Shown: in pieces, positions 1-5,576 of the stretch
Layout: each line of letters opens with the position of its first letter
Position numbering within the stretch: position 1 is the first letter of the stretch
Origin: JANYIP01 sp031394045
GTDB taxonomy: Bacteria > Actinomycetota > Actinomycetes > Prado026
Length of the DNA: 13,546 nt
Assembly: GCA_031394045.1 (NCBI GenBank)
Contig: JANMWN010000087.1
Coordinates: forward strand, 1-13,546
Direction of reading: 5' to 3'
The notes under the pieces: generated by a model
The model's input: only the letters and a program-made list of their open reading frames with translations
What the model was told of the DNA's origin: nothing
Database searches by the model: none
Made by a program: the position numbers and the translations under genes

Positions 1-20
1 TCGTCGTACCGTCGTGACTC

Positions 21-78
21 ACTCGTGGCCCCTTCGCTGTCGGCTCGAATCCACCGCCAGCATCAAGGGGCCACGAGT
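21..78. repeat. Perfect 14-bp inverted repeat with 30-nt loop
   Basis: ACTCGTGGCCCCTT at 21-34 is the exact reverse complement of 65-78, with 30 nt between. It lies outside the truncated IS1634 transposase, near where that gene stops matching its family. It could be a transcription terminator stem, a pair of facing IS ends, or part of a recombination site. No T-run follows the stem. No coding sequence was recognised in 1-125. Confidence 0.5.
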
Positions 79-125
79 CTCAACCCCGGACCCGTGCCCC
101 AACTACAAGATCGTGTCGATCCCCA

Positions 126-998
126 CTAAGTTCGAAGAGCCAGCATCCCCGCATCGGCCACGATCACGATGTCGGCCAGACCGTGTCGTTCTTGGAACTG
201 CTTCACGATCGGGACGATCGTGAAGGTCTCAGCCTTGTTGCCCTCGAAGCAGCCGATCTCGAGCGGGAACCCGTGCCGGTCGACCAGCAGCCCGACAACG
301 ATCTGCGGGTCGACGCGTCGTTCCTTGGAGTACCCGACCTTGCGCAGGTCGTCTTCCTTCTCGGCCTCGAAGTAGAGCGTCGTCACGTCGTAGAGCACGA
401 GGCTGACGTCCCCGGCGGTGATGGCGTTGTTGAAGCAGGCAGTAGCGATCTGATCGCGATAGGCACCGGCGTGGCAGCGACGCAGAGTGCGTTTGCGAGT
501 CGACAGACTCACCGCACGCCGGCCCATCTCGGCCAGGACCCGGTCGATGTCGAGCAAACTGGTCGGCTCCACGATCCGCGCGACCACCAGATCACGGAAC
601 ACCTCGTCGGCGACGACGTCGAAACCGAGGCTGGCATACACCCCCGCCAACGCCTCATACAACAGGCCCGAGGACGTCCTGAGCACACGCGAGCGCGGCA
701 CCACCAGCCGCGATGCTTGCGTTGCTGAACCGCCCGCGCTACCCGGGAACAGTCCCGGCGGTGCCGGTCGCGAGACCATCACGGCCTTCGAGGCCACCGG
801 CGTGACCCCAAGGTCAAGTACTCCTTGGCGGTCATCATCAAGCAGCCGACGAGCTTCATCCATCAGTAGACCAAGCTCGGCCTCGTCACGTGCTGAGCCG
901 ACATGCCGCACGATCCGACGCCGACCCGCAACCGACTCAGCGATCTGCACAGCGGTAGCCCCGGACGCCGTACGAACCCGCCGAACCCAAGCCACCAC
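126..998 (-). pseudogene. IS1634-family transposase, C-terminal half missing
   Basis: A 290-residue minus-strand frame with the features of IS1634-type DDE transposases. It has an N-terminal helical region, then YDVTTLYFEAE (first catalytic Asp), a block running through VGYSKERRVDPQIVVGLL, then FEGNKAETFT, and the second-Asp motif VIVADAGML near the end. Family members usually run about 450-580 residues, and the part carrying the catalytic Glu is absent. After ADAGML the frame diverges and stops within five residues, so the gene is broken at about 140 and cannot make an active enzyme. The start is a GTG at 996-998, just beside an alternative GTG. The 5' side abuts the truncated IS3 gene at about 1090, suggesting this element or a deletion removed the front of that IS3. 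Family assignment rests on motif recognition only. Confidence 0.8.
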
Positions 999-1089
999 CC
1001 GATCCTACCGACACGAATTAGTGCCTTCACTGCGCACTCACCCAAGCCATCGCCGCAGGTCAGCGCGATCCCCACCCTAATAACCCGGT

Positions 1090-1616
1090 CACGTGACCCA
1101 ACTCAGGTCAGAGCGCCGTCGGCGCGTGCAGTGCGAGACGCCGAGCTGGTGCCGGTGATCCGCAAGGTCCACAGCGACAACATCGGCGTCTACGGCGCAC
1201 GCAAGGTCTGGGCCGAGCTGAACAGGGAAGGACAGGCCGTGGCTCGTTGCACCGTTGAGCGACTGATGAGAGCCGAGGGGCTGCGCGGGATCATGCGGGA
1301 CAAGACCCGCAAGACCACCCACACCAACGGCGCCGAGACCGAACGGCCCGTTGACCTGGTCAAGCGGCGCTTCGTCGCCACCGCGCCCAACCAGCTCTGG
1401 GTGGCCGACCTGACCTATGTCCGCACCCATTCGGGCTGGGTCTACGCCGCGTTCATCCTCGACGTGTTCTCCAGGATGGTGGTGGGATGGCAGGTGTCCA
1501 CCAGCTTGCGCACCGACCTCGCGCTCGACGCCCTCGACATGGGGCTGTGGTCCTGGCAGCGCGCCGGACAGGACGTCGCCGGGCTGACACATCACAGCGA
1601 CCGCGGCTACCAGGGC
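1090..1616 (+). pseudogene. IS3-family transposase (OrfB), 5'-truncated front part
   Basis: The plus frame shows the IS3 OrfB pattern: PSARAVRDAEL, then IGVYGARKVWAELNREG with CTVERLMRAEGLRG (the HTH_21-like region), then the rve integrase core starting ATAPNQLWVADLTYV (first catalytic Asp), VFSRMVVGWQVSTSLRTDLALDAL and HHSDRG (second Asp). Nothing upstream of about 1090 looks like the normal OrfB N-terminus or OrfA, so the 5' part is lost at the junction with the IS1634 fragment. The frame is then cut at 1616, right after the DRG motif, by the IS30-family element. The matching C-terminal part resumes at 3062. An open frame continues into the IS30 DNA to 2030 but is not IS3-like there. The exact left boundary is uncertain by tens of bases. 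Confidence 0.85.
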
Positions 1617-3061
1617 GGATTCAATCGGTTGTCGCAACACCTCGTGATCACGGAGGTGTTCGATGGTTCGTCGTCAGCTATCAGCGGATCGGGCCCTGCG
1701 TCCGGCTTTGAGGTCGCCGGGGACGCCGCCCATCCCGCGGGAGACGCAGCGGTTGTTCTGGCTGGAGATCCCGAAGGGGTTGATCCCGGCTCAGGCCGCC
1801 GCGGTGGTGGGCGCGTCGCAGCCGGTCGGGCAGCGGTGGTTCCACAACGCTGGCGGGATGCCACCGTTTCGCTTGGAGCCGTTGTCGGGTCGCTATCTGT
1901 CCTTCACCGAACGCGAGGAGATCGCCCTGCTCAAGGCCCAGGGCGCTGGAGTACGGGCCATAGCTCGGGCGATCGGCCGGGATCCGGCGACGGTGTCGCG
2001 GGAGTTGCGTCGCAATGCGGCTACTCGTAGCGGCAAGCCGCAGTATCGGGCGTCGGTGGCGCAGTGGAAGGCAGAGCTGGCCGCCAAGAGGCCGAAGCAA
2101 GCGAAGCTGGTGTCCCGGCCGAGGCTGCGTGAGTACGTGCAGGATCGGCTCGCCGGCGCGATCACCCGCCCGGACGGCACGATCGCGTCCGGCCCGAGGC
2201 CGCCGCGGTGGACGGGGAACAACAAGCCGCACCGCAAGGACCGTGCCTGGGTGCAGGCGTGGAGCCCGGAGCAGATCGCTCGGCGGCTGCCGATCGAGTT
2301 CCCCGATGATGAGTCCATGCGGATCAGCCACGAGGCGATCTACCAGGCCCTCTACATCGAGGGCAGGGGCGCGCTCAAACGTGAGCTGGTGTGGTGTCTG
2401 CGCACCGGGCGGGCGCTGCGCGCCCCGCGGGAACGCTCGCGCCGCAAGGCGTGGGCCCACGTCACCCCGGAGACGCTGATCAGCGAGCGACCGGCCGAAG
2501 TCGAGGACCGCGCCGTTCCCGGGCACTGGGAAGGCGACCTGCTGATCGGGCTGGAACGCTCCGCGATCGGCACCGTGGTCGAACGAACGACCCGGTTCAT
2601 CAAACTGGTCCACCTGCCCAGGGAGGAGGGCTATCGGCACAAGCAGACACCGCGCAACGGTCCGGCGCTGGCCGGCTACGGCGCAACCACGATGAAGAAC
2701 GCCCTTGCCAACACCATGTCCGACCTGCCCAAACAGCTGGCTCGATCGCTGACCTGGGACCGCGGCAAGGAGATGTCAGCGCACGCCCAGTTCAAGGTCG
2801 AGACCGGGATCCCGGTGTTCTTCGCCGACCCCCAGTCGCCCTGGCAGCGCGGCACAAACGAGAACGCCAACGGGCTGCTGCGTCAGTACTTCCCGAAGGG
2901 CACCGACCTGTCACGATGGTCGGGCGACGACCTCGAAGCCGTCGCCCACGCCCTCAACACCAGACCCCGAAAGACCCTCGGCTGGCGCACACCCGCCGAA
3001 GCCTTCAACGAGCTACTACTGTCCAACCAACCAGTCGGTGTTGCGTCCGCCGATTGAATCC
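1617..3061. mobile_element. IS30-family insertion sequence, apparently complete
   Basis: The ends are GGATTCAATCGG...CGCAACAC at 1617-1640 and the inverted form at 3038-3061, matching at 21 of 24 positions. Between them is one intact transposase gene whose stop codon lies inside the right terminal repeat. The total is 1445 bp. It splits an IS3-family transposase in two. A clean target duplication is not seen: the left flank reads CAGGGC and the right flank GGTCAA. Joining the flanks leaves six to nine extra bases relative to a normal DRGxQY motif. The boundaries may thus be off by a base or two, or the junction has been altered after insertion. Confidence 0.85.
1663..3057 (+). CDS. IS30-family transposase
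   Basis: A 464-residue DDE transposase that would cut and move the surrounding IS30 element. The start is ATG 1663, with GGAGG at 1652-1656 and 6 nt spacing. The N-terminal third holds the IS30 helix-turn-helix: LSFTEREEIALL (near residue 80), then IARAIGRDPATVSRELRRN. The catalytic core shows VPGHWEGDLLIG (Asp), LTWDRGKEMSAH (Asp) and the Glu in TNENANGLLRQYFPKGTD, followed by the typical end RPRKTLGWRTPAEAF. About 80 residues precede the HTH block, somewhat more than in compact members, but this extension occurs in actinobacterial IS30 transposases. No frameshift or stop interrupts it, so it may be active. The other transposase frames in this window are all broken. Confidence 0.93.
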   Translation: MVRRQLSADRALRPALRSPGTPPIPRETQRLFWLEIPKGLIPAQAAAVVGASQPVGQRWFHNAGGMPPFRLEPLSGRYLSFTEREEIALLKAQGAGVRAIARAIGRDPATVSRELRRNAATRSGKPQYRASVAQWKAELAAKRPKQAKLVSRPRLREYVQDRLAGAITRPDGTIASGPRPPRWTGNNKPHRKDRAWVQAWSPEQIARRLPIEFPDDESMRISHEAIYQALYIEGRGALKRELVWCLRTGRALRAPRERSRRKAWAHVTPETLISERPAEVEDRAVPGHWEGDLLIGLERSAIGTVVERTTRFIKLVHLPREEGYRHKQTPRNGPALAGYGATTMKNALANTMSDLPKQLARSLTWDRGKEMSAHAQFKVETGIPVFFADPQSPWQRGTNENANGLLRQYFPKGTDLSRWSGDDLEAVAHALNTRPRKTLGWRTPAEAFNELLLSNQPVGVASAD

Positions 3062-3409
3062 GGTCAATATCGAGCCATCCGCTACACCGAGCGCCTCGCC
3101 GAGGCCGACGCCGTCGCCTCGGTCGGGAGCAAGGGCGACAGCTACGACAATGCCATGGCCGAGGCCTTCAACTCGCTGTTCAAAGCCGAACTCGTCCGCA
3201 ACCCGATCACCCGCCCCACCGGCGGCTGGAAGTCGATCGGTGATGTCGAGATCGCCGTCGCCGAGTACATCGAGTGGTTCAACCACCGACGCCTCCACGG
3301 TGAGATCGGCCTCATCCCGCCCTCGGAGTTCGAGAGCAACCACTGGGCCAGCAACCCAACCGCGCACTACCCTGAAACACCCGTCCTCGCCGAGGCCGGA
3401 TCCCAGTAA
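3062..3409 (+). pseudogene. IS3-family transposase (OrfB), C-terminal part
   Basis: This continues the IS3 gene interrupted at 1616. It begins QYRAIRYTERLAEADAVASVG, then SKGDSYDNAMAEAFNSLFKAEL with the third catalytic residue (Glu of NAMAEAFN), and ends with EYIEWFNHRRLHGEIGLIPPSEFE, the classic end of IS3 OrfB, to TAA at 3407-3409. The open frame extends leftward into the IS30 terminal repeat (an ATG at 3038), but that piece is IS30 DNA. With the catalytic Asp and Glu parts separated by 1.4 kb, no functional IS3 transposase can form. Its neighbour on the right is a probable IS3 right end and then the ISL3 remnant. Confidence 0.9.
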
Positions 3410-3414
3410 CCAAG

Positions 3415-3439
3415 CCTCCACGAAACCCGGGGCGATTCA
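3415..3439 (+). repeat. Probable right terminal repeat of the IS3 element
   Basis: Just after the OrfB stop lies CCTCCACGAAACCCGGGGCG followed by ATTCA. This resembles the right ends of actinobacterial IS3 elements, whose left ends commonly begin TGAACCGCCCCGG. The partner left end was lost with the 5' truncation, so the call rests on position and recalled resemblance. Confidence 0.4.
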
Positions 3440-3481
3440 ATGTCCTCGTTGGTGGCTTTTCGATTTTCGATGTGACTGATC

Positions 3482-4133
3482 TTGTCGGGTCTGTGTTCAC
3501 GCCGTTTTCTGGGCGGCGTTGTGGAGCATCTGGGTGTGTCGAAGCATCCGGACTACAGAACCCCAGTGTTGGCGGAGACCTCGTCGGTGGAGGCAGCGTG
3601 TCCGTCGTGTGGGGTGTTCACATCCTCGGTGCATCAGCGCACGCTCCAGCGGGTCCGCGAACGTCGCCTTCGACGGTGCGATGACGGTGGTGTGGGAAAA
3701 TGGGCGTTTGCGTTGCAAGGAAACGGTGCGTTCGAGGCGGTCGTTCGCCGAGGGTCACGGCCCAGGTCCCGGCCCGGGCCAGGTTGACCACCCGGCTGGC
3801 CGTCGCTGTACGAGATCGGCGCCGCCTGGGGCATCAAGGAACAGCTGCGGGCCCTGCTTGCCACCACTACCGTGACCGACGCCCGGGCGGCCCGCGCCGT
3901 CCTGGCAGGCGATGTCCCGACCGCAGACATGGCTGAGACGACCAAGCTCATGCGGACCCTGGACCGCTGGTGGGATCCGCGAGGGCTTCATCACCACCCG
4001 GGTGACCAACGCCGAGTCAGAGGCTGCGAACCTGACCGGCAAGAACCTGACGCGGACCGGCAGGGGTTACCGCAACCACGGCAACTACCAGGCGAGGATC
4101 ATGCTCCACAGATCCGCCCAGATGGCGGCCTGA
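3482..4133 (+). pseudogene. ISL3-family transposase, frameshifted and internally deleted
   Basis: Pieces of one ISL3 transposase are spread over several frames. 3482-3665 gives GVSKHPDYRTPVLAE and a zinc-finger half CPSCG. About 3670-3740 in another frame gives NGRLRCKETVRSRRSFAEGHG, where a cysteine of the second zinc pair seems to be Arg. About 3755-3790 in a third frame gives QVPARARLTTRLAV. From about 3799 the text jumps to SLYEIGAAWGIKEQLRALLA and the C-terminal region. After one more frameshift near 3972 it ends VTNAESEAANLTGKN-LTRTGRGYRNHGNYQARIMLH (the ISL3 tail), with TGA at 4131-4133. Roughly 200 residues, including most of the DDE core, are missing between the third and fourth pieces. 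The gene is dead. Confidence 0.8.
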
Positions 4134-4181
4134 ACACCCAGACCCGACAACATCGATCACGTCGAAGATCGAAGAGCAAGC

Positions 4182-4382
4182 AAACGCCGCACCGACGTTG
4201 TCGGGGTCTTCCCGAACCCGAAGGCGCTGCTGCGCCTGGCCGGCGCGGTGTTGATTGAAACCCACGACGAATGGCAAGTCTCCGACCGCCGCTACCTCTC
4301 CGAGAACTCGATGGCCCAAATCGGCGCCCACGACAGCGAAACCAGCAAAGAGGTAGCCGTCCCCGAACTCATAGCCGAATAG
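4182..4382 (+). pseudogene. IS256-family (Mutator) transposase, C-terminal tail
   Basis: The frame reads KRRTDVVGVFPNPKALLRLA then GAVLIETHDEWQVSDRRYLS, a signature of the last 60 residues of IS256/Mutator-type transposases, and ends at TAG 4380-4382. In intact members this follows NPLERLNKEI; here the codons before KRRTDVV do not match, so the break is at about 4182. Only about 66 of an expected 400 or so residues remain. The catalytic core is gone. Confidence 0.85.
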
Positions 4383-4448
4383 TTCAACCAGCACCACCGC
4401 GAAGCCGACCACGACGGCCCGAGTTACACCACGCGGTGGGACGTGACC
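4383..4448 (+). other. Probable 3' end of the IS256 remnant
   Basis: After the IS256 stop codon the text GAGTTACACCACGCGGTGGG and ACGTGACC resembles the right-end segment of IS256 elements, which often read TTACACCAC...GGAC..GACC shortly before the terminal repeat. No left end exists to pair it with. Assignment is by recall and position only. Confidence 0.35.
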
Positions 4449-4716
4449 ACGGCTTCAAATCGACTCGCAATGCGTTGGTCCCAGGCGGACCACAAGTTCT
4501 GGGTGAGCCCGACAGGATGACTACCTCGGTCGCCGGGCGATCGCTGGTTGACATGACGCGCAGGGCGTCTGCCCAGCTCGTCCGCTCCTGTTGGCCATAT
4601 TGCCCACGGGGCGACCATCCGCCCGCGGGCGGTCCTGAATCCGTGGTGAGTGTCGTACCGTGGGATGGGGAGAAGCCCAGGACGGATGCGCGTTCGCCGC
4701 CACGGGCAATGGGCTC
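4449..4716. other. Intergenic stretch without a recognised gene
   Basis: Open frames cross this stretch on both strands, but none reads like a known family or has a convincing start. It separates the IS remnants from the 8-bp tandem repeat and the tRNA-derived site. A short GC-rich palindromic region (CCGCCCGCGGGCGG, about 4619-4632) is the only local structure noted. Confidence 0.5.
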
Positions 4717-4774
4717 AGCGGCACAGCGGCACAGCGGCACAGCGGCACAGCGGCACAGCGGCACAGCACAGCAC
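4717..4774. repeat. Six tandem AGCGGCAC units plus two AGCAC
   Basis: AGCGGCAC occurs six times without a mismatch at 4717-4764, followed by AGCACAGCAC at 4765-4774, which looks like a degenerate or truncated continuation. The unit is 8 bp, not a multiple of three, so a change in copy number would shift any frame. The tract is best read as non-coding and likely to vary by replication slippage. It sits about 25 bp left of the candidate integrase arm sites. Confidence 0.95.
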
Positions 4775-4798
4775 AGTTGAGCCCCAGATCGCGGCGGA

Positions 4799-4820
4799 TT
4801 GGCAGCAGAGTTGGCAGCAA
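4799..4820 (+). promoter_or_regulatory. Two candidate integrase arm-type sites (TTGGCAGCA)
   Basis: TTGGCAGCAG at 4799-4808 and TTGGCAGCAA at 4811-4820 are direct repeats 12 bp apart, and a third copy lies at 5039-5048 on the other side of the tRNA fragment. Tyrosine integrases bind short direct repeats in the arms on either side of a core site, and tRNA 3' ends are common cores. The arrangement fits such an attachment region. No integrase gene is present to test it. Confidence 0.4.
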
Positions 4821-4926
4821 CGGGAGTGCACATCGAAGGATTTCGGTGGACGTCGGTGGCAACCCGCAAGCCCCTGACCTGCGACGATGGCCAAACGGGG
4901 TCCTCACGGACCGGCCCGAACCCTTT

Positions 4927-4971
4927 CTCATAATCCCTGGGTCGTGGGTTCGAGCCCCACCCGCCCCACCA
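4927..4971 (+). other. 3' part of a tRNA (anticodon CAT), probable att site
   Basis: From the anticodon loop CTCATAA (4927-4933, anticodon CAT) to CCA (4969-4971) the layout is exactly that of a tRNA: 5-nt anticodon stem strand, 5-nt variable region, T-stem GTGGG, 7-nt loop TTCGAGC, CCCAC, acceptor strand CCGCCCC, A, CCA. The 5' side is not tRNA: no GGGGCGG acceptor strand or D-arm lies upstream, and the bases before the loop do not pair with TCCCT. This is therefore not a functional tRNA gene but a copied 3' end, probably tRNA-Met, as left by integration of an element into a tRNA gene with crossover near the anticodon loop. Confidence 0.8.
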
Positions 4972-4972
4972 G

Positions 4973-5036
4973 ATGGCCGCAGGTCAAGGGCATGATCGAC
5001 AGTTGCGTGGCCTCCTCCATGATCAAATGGCCGCAG
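4973..5036. repeat. Direct repeat ATGGCCGCAG, two copies
   Basis: ATGGCCGCAG occurs at 4973-4982, immediately after the tRNA CCA end, and again at 5027-5036, directly before the third TTGGCAGCA motif. The 54-bp spacing and the position within the presumed attachment region suggest further recombinase-binding sites. The role is inferred. Confidence 0.4.
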
Positions 5037-5038
5037 TT

Positions 5039-5048
5039 TTGGCAGCAG
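5039..5048 (+). promoter_or_regulatory. Third candidate integrase arm-type site
   Basis: TTGGCAGCAG, identical to the copy at 4799-4808 and in the same orientation, lies about 70 bp right of the tRNA 3' end. The copies therefore occur on both sides of the core, as expected of an attP-like arrangement. Confidence 0.35.
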
Positions 5049-5256
5049 TTCTAGGACGGCGTCCCGGTGCTGCGCCACAGAATCCGGCCCACCCGGTCGG
5101 CCGCTTCCTGCTACAGCTCGGGAGCGACTTGGCTGTAGGCGCGCAGTGCGTGGTGGTTATAGACGTGGTTGCAGCCAGCCCGCGGCTCATGCCTGCGTCG
5201 AGGGCTTCTCGGTGGCTTCGGTCCCGACGACGATCCAGTGAGCGGAGCGGATGGAT
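5049..5256. other. Leader region of the hipBA island, no gene recognised
   Basis: No frame here resembles a known protein. A plus frame entering hipB has an ATG at 5169, but it runs through the operator palindromes and is rejected as the hipB start. A minus frame has a hint of transposase- or integrase-like text (YNHHALRAYSQVAPEL), too short to assign. The region separates the att-like site from the hipBA control region. Confidence 0.45.
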
Positions 5257-5326
5257 GTGGGGATATCCCCACCCGGCCGACTTGTGGGGATATCCCCACA
5301 CCTGCTATTGTGGGGATATCCCCACA
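5257..5326. promoter_or_regulatory. hipBA operator: three perfect GTGGGGATATCCCCAC palindromes
   Basis: The 16-bp palindrome GTGGGGATATCCCCAC occurs at 5257-5272, 5284-5299 and 5310-5325. The second and third extend to 18 bp (TGTG...CACA). Centres are 27 and 26 bp apart. HipB-type antitoxins bind palindromes in their own promoter as dimers and repress the operon, with HipA as co-repressor. These repeats are the obvious candidates: copy 2 overlaps the proposed -35 and copy 3 the proposed -10. The three identical cores contrast with their unrelated spacers, which argues for selection on the cores. Confidence 0.85.
5282..5311 (+). promoter_or_regulatory. Proposed hipBA promoter
   Basis: TTGTGG at 5282-5287 and TATTGT at 5306-5311 form a plausible -35/-10 pair with 18 bp spacing. 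They lie inside the operator array, so repressor binding would block RNA polymerase. The likely transcript start near 5318 leaves a leader of about 20 nt holding the GAGAGG ribosome site at 5328-5333. Confidence 0.45.
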
Positions 5327-5339
5327 TGAGAGGTGTGCT

Positions 5340-5576
5340 GTGCCGACCCTGAATGCGCGCAAGCTGCGGGACATTGCCGCCGTGATCAAGGCTGCCCGAG
5401 AGGACGCAGGTATCAGCCAGGGTGATCTTGCCGACCGCCTCGCCTTCTCCCGCGACTACATGGTCGACCTGGAGTCCGGGACGAGCAACCTCTACATGAG
5501 CCGGCTGTTCCGGGTTCTGCACGAGCTCGGGATCACGGTCGTGCTGACGTACGGATCCGACCATGCCGAGTCTTGA
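5340..5576 (+). CDS. hipB: HipB-like antitoxin, XRE-family DNA-binding protein
   Basis: A 78-residue helix-turn-helix protein expected to bind the upstream palindromes and neutralise HipA. The start is GTG at 5340, chosen because GAGAGG (5328-5333) lies 6 nt before it, the protein then begins PTLNARKLRDIAAVIKAARE as HipB homologues do, and the in-frame upstream ATG at 5169 would translate through the operators. Residues 13-47 form the XRE fold: IKAAREDAGISQGDLADRLA, then FSRDYMVDLESGTSN. The C-terminal FRVLHELGITVVLT matches the strand segment that pairs in HipB dimers. It overlaps hipA by 14 nt in another frame, so the two are probably translationally coupled and expressed as one unit. Known HipB proteins are 70-100 residues, so the size fits. 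Confidence 0.9.
   Translation: MPTLNARKLRDIAAVIKAAREDAGISQGDLADRLAFSRDYMVDLESGTSNLYMSRLFRVLHELGITVVLTYGSDHAES

Noticed and set aside
1087..1098. 12-bp palindrome GGTCACGTGACC at the IS1634/IS3 junction
   Set aside because: It could be an IS end or a regulator site, but it is short, GC-rich and has no partner elsewhere in the window.
4717..4774. CRISPR array
   Set aside because: The unit is 8 bp with no spacers; it is a simple tandem repeat.
4927..4971. Functional tRNA-Met gene
   Set aside because: The acceptor 5' strand, D-arm and anticodon 5' stem are missing; only the 3' half fits tRNA structure.
5049..5256. Minus-strand text resembling a transposase or integrase end (YNHHALRAYSQVAPEL)
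   Set aside because: Too short and without catalytic residues; it cannot be told from chance.
5169..5339. Extended hipB start at ATG 5169
   Set aside because: It would translate through the three operator palindromes; the family-like protein starts at about 5340 with a ribosome site at 5328-5333.
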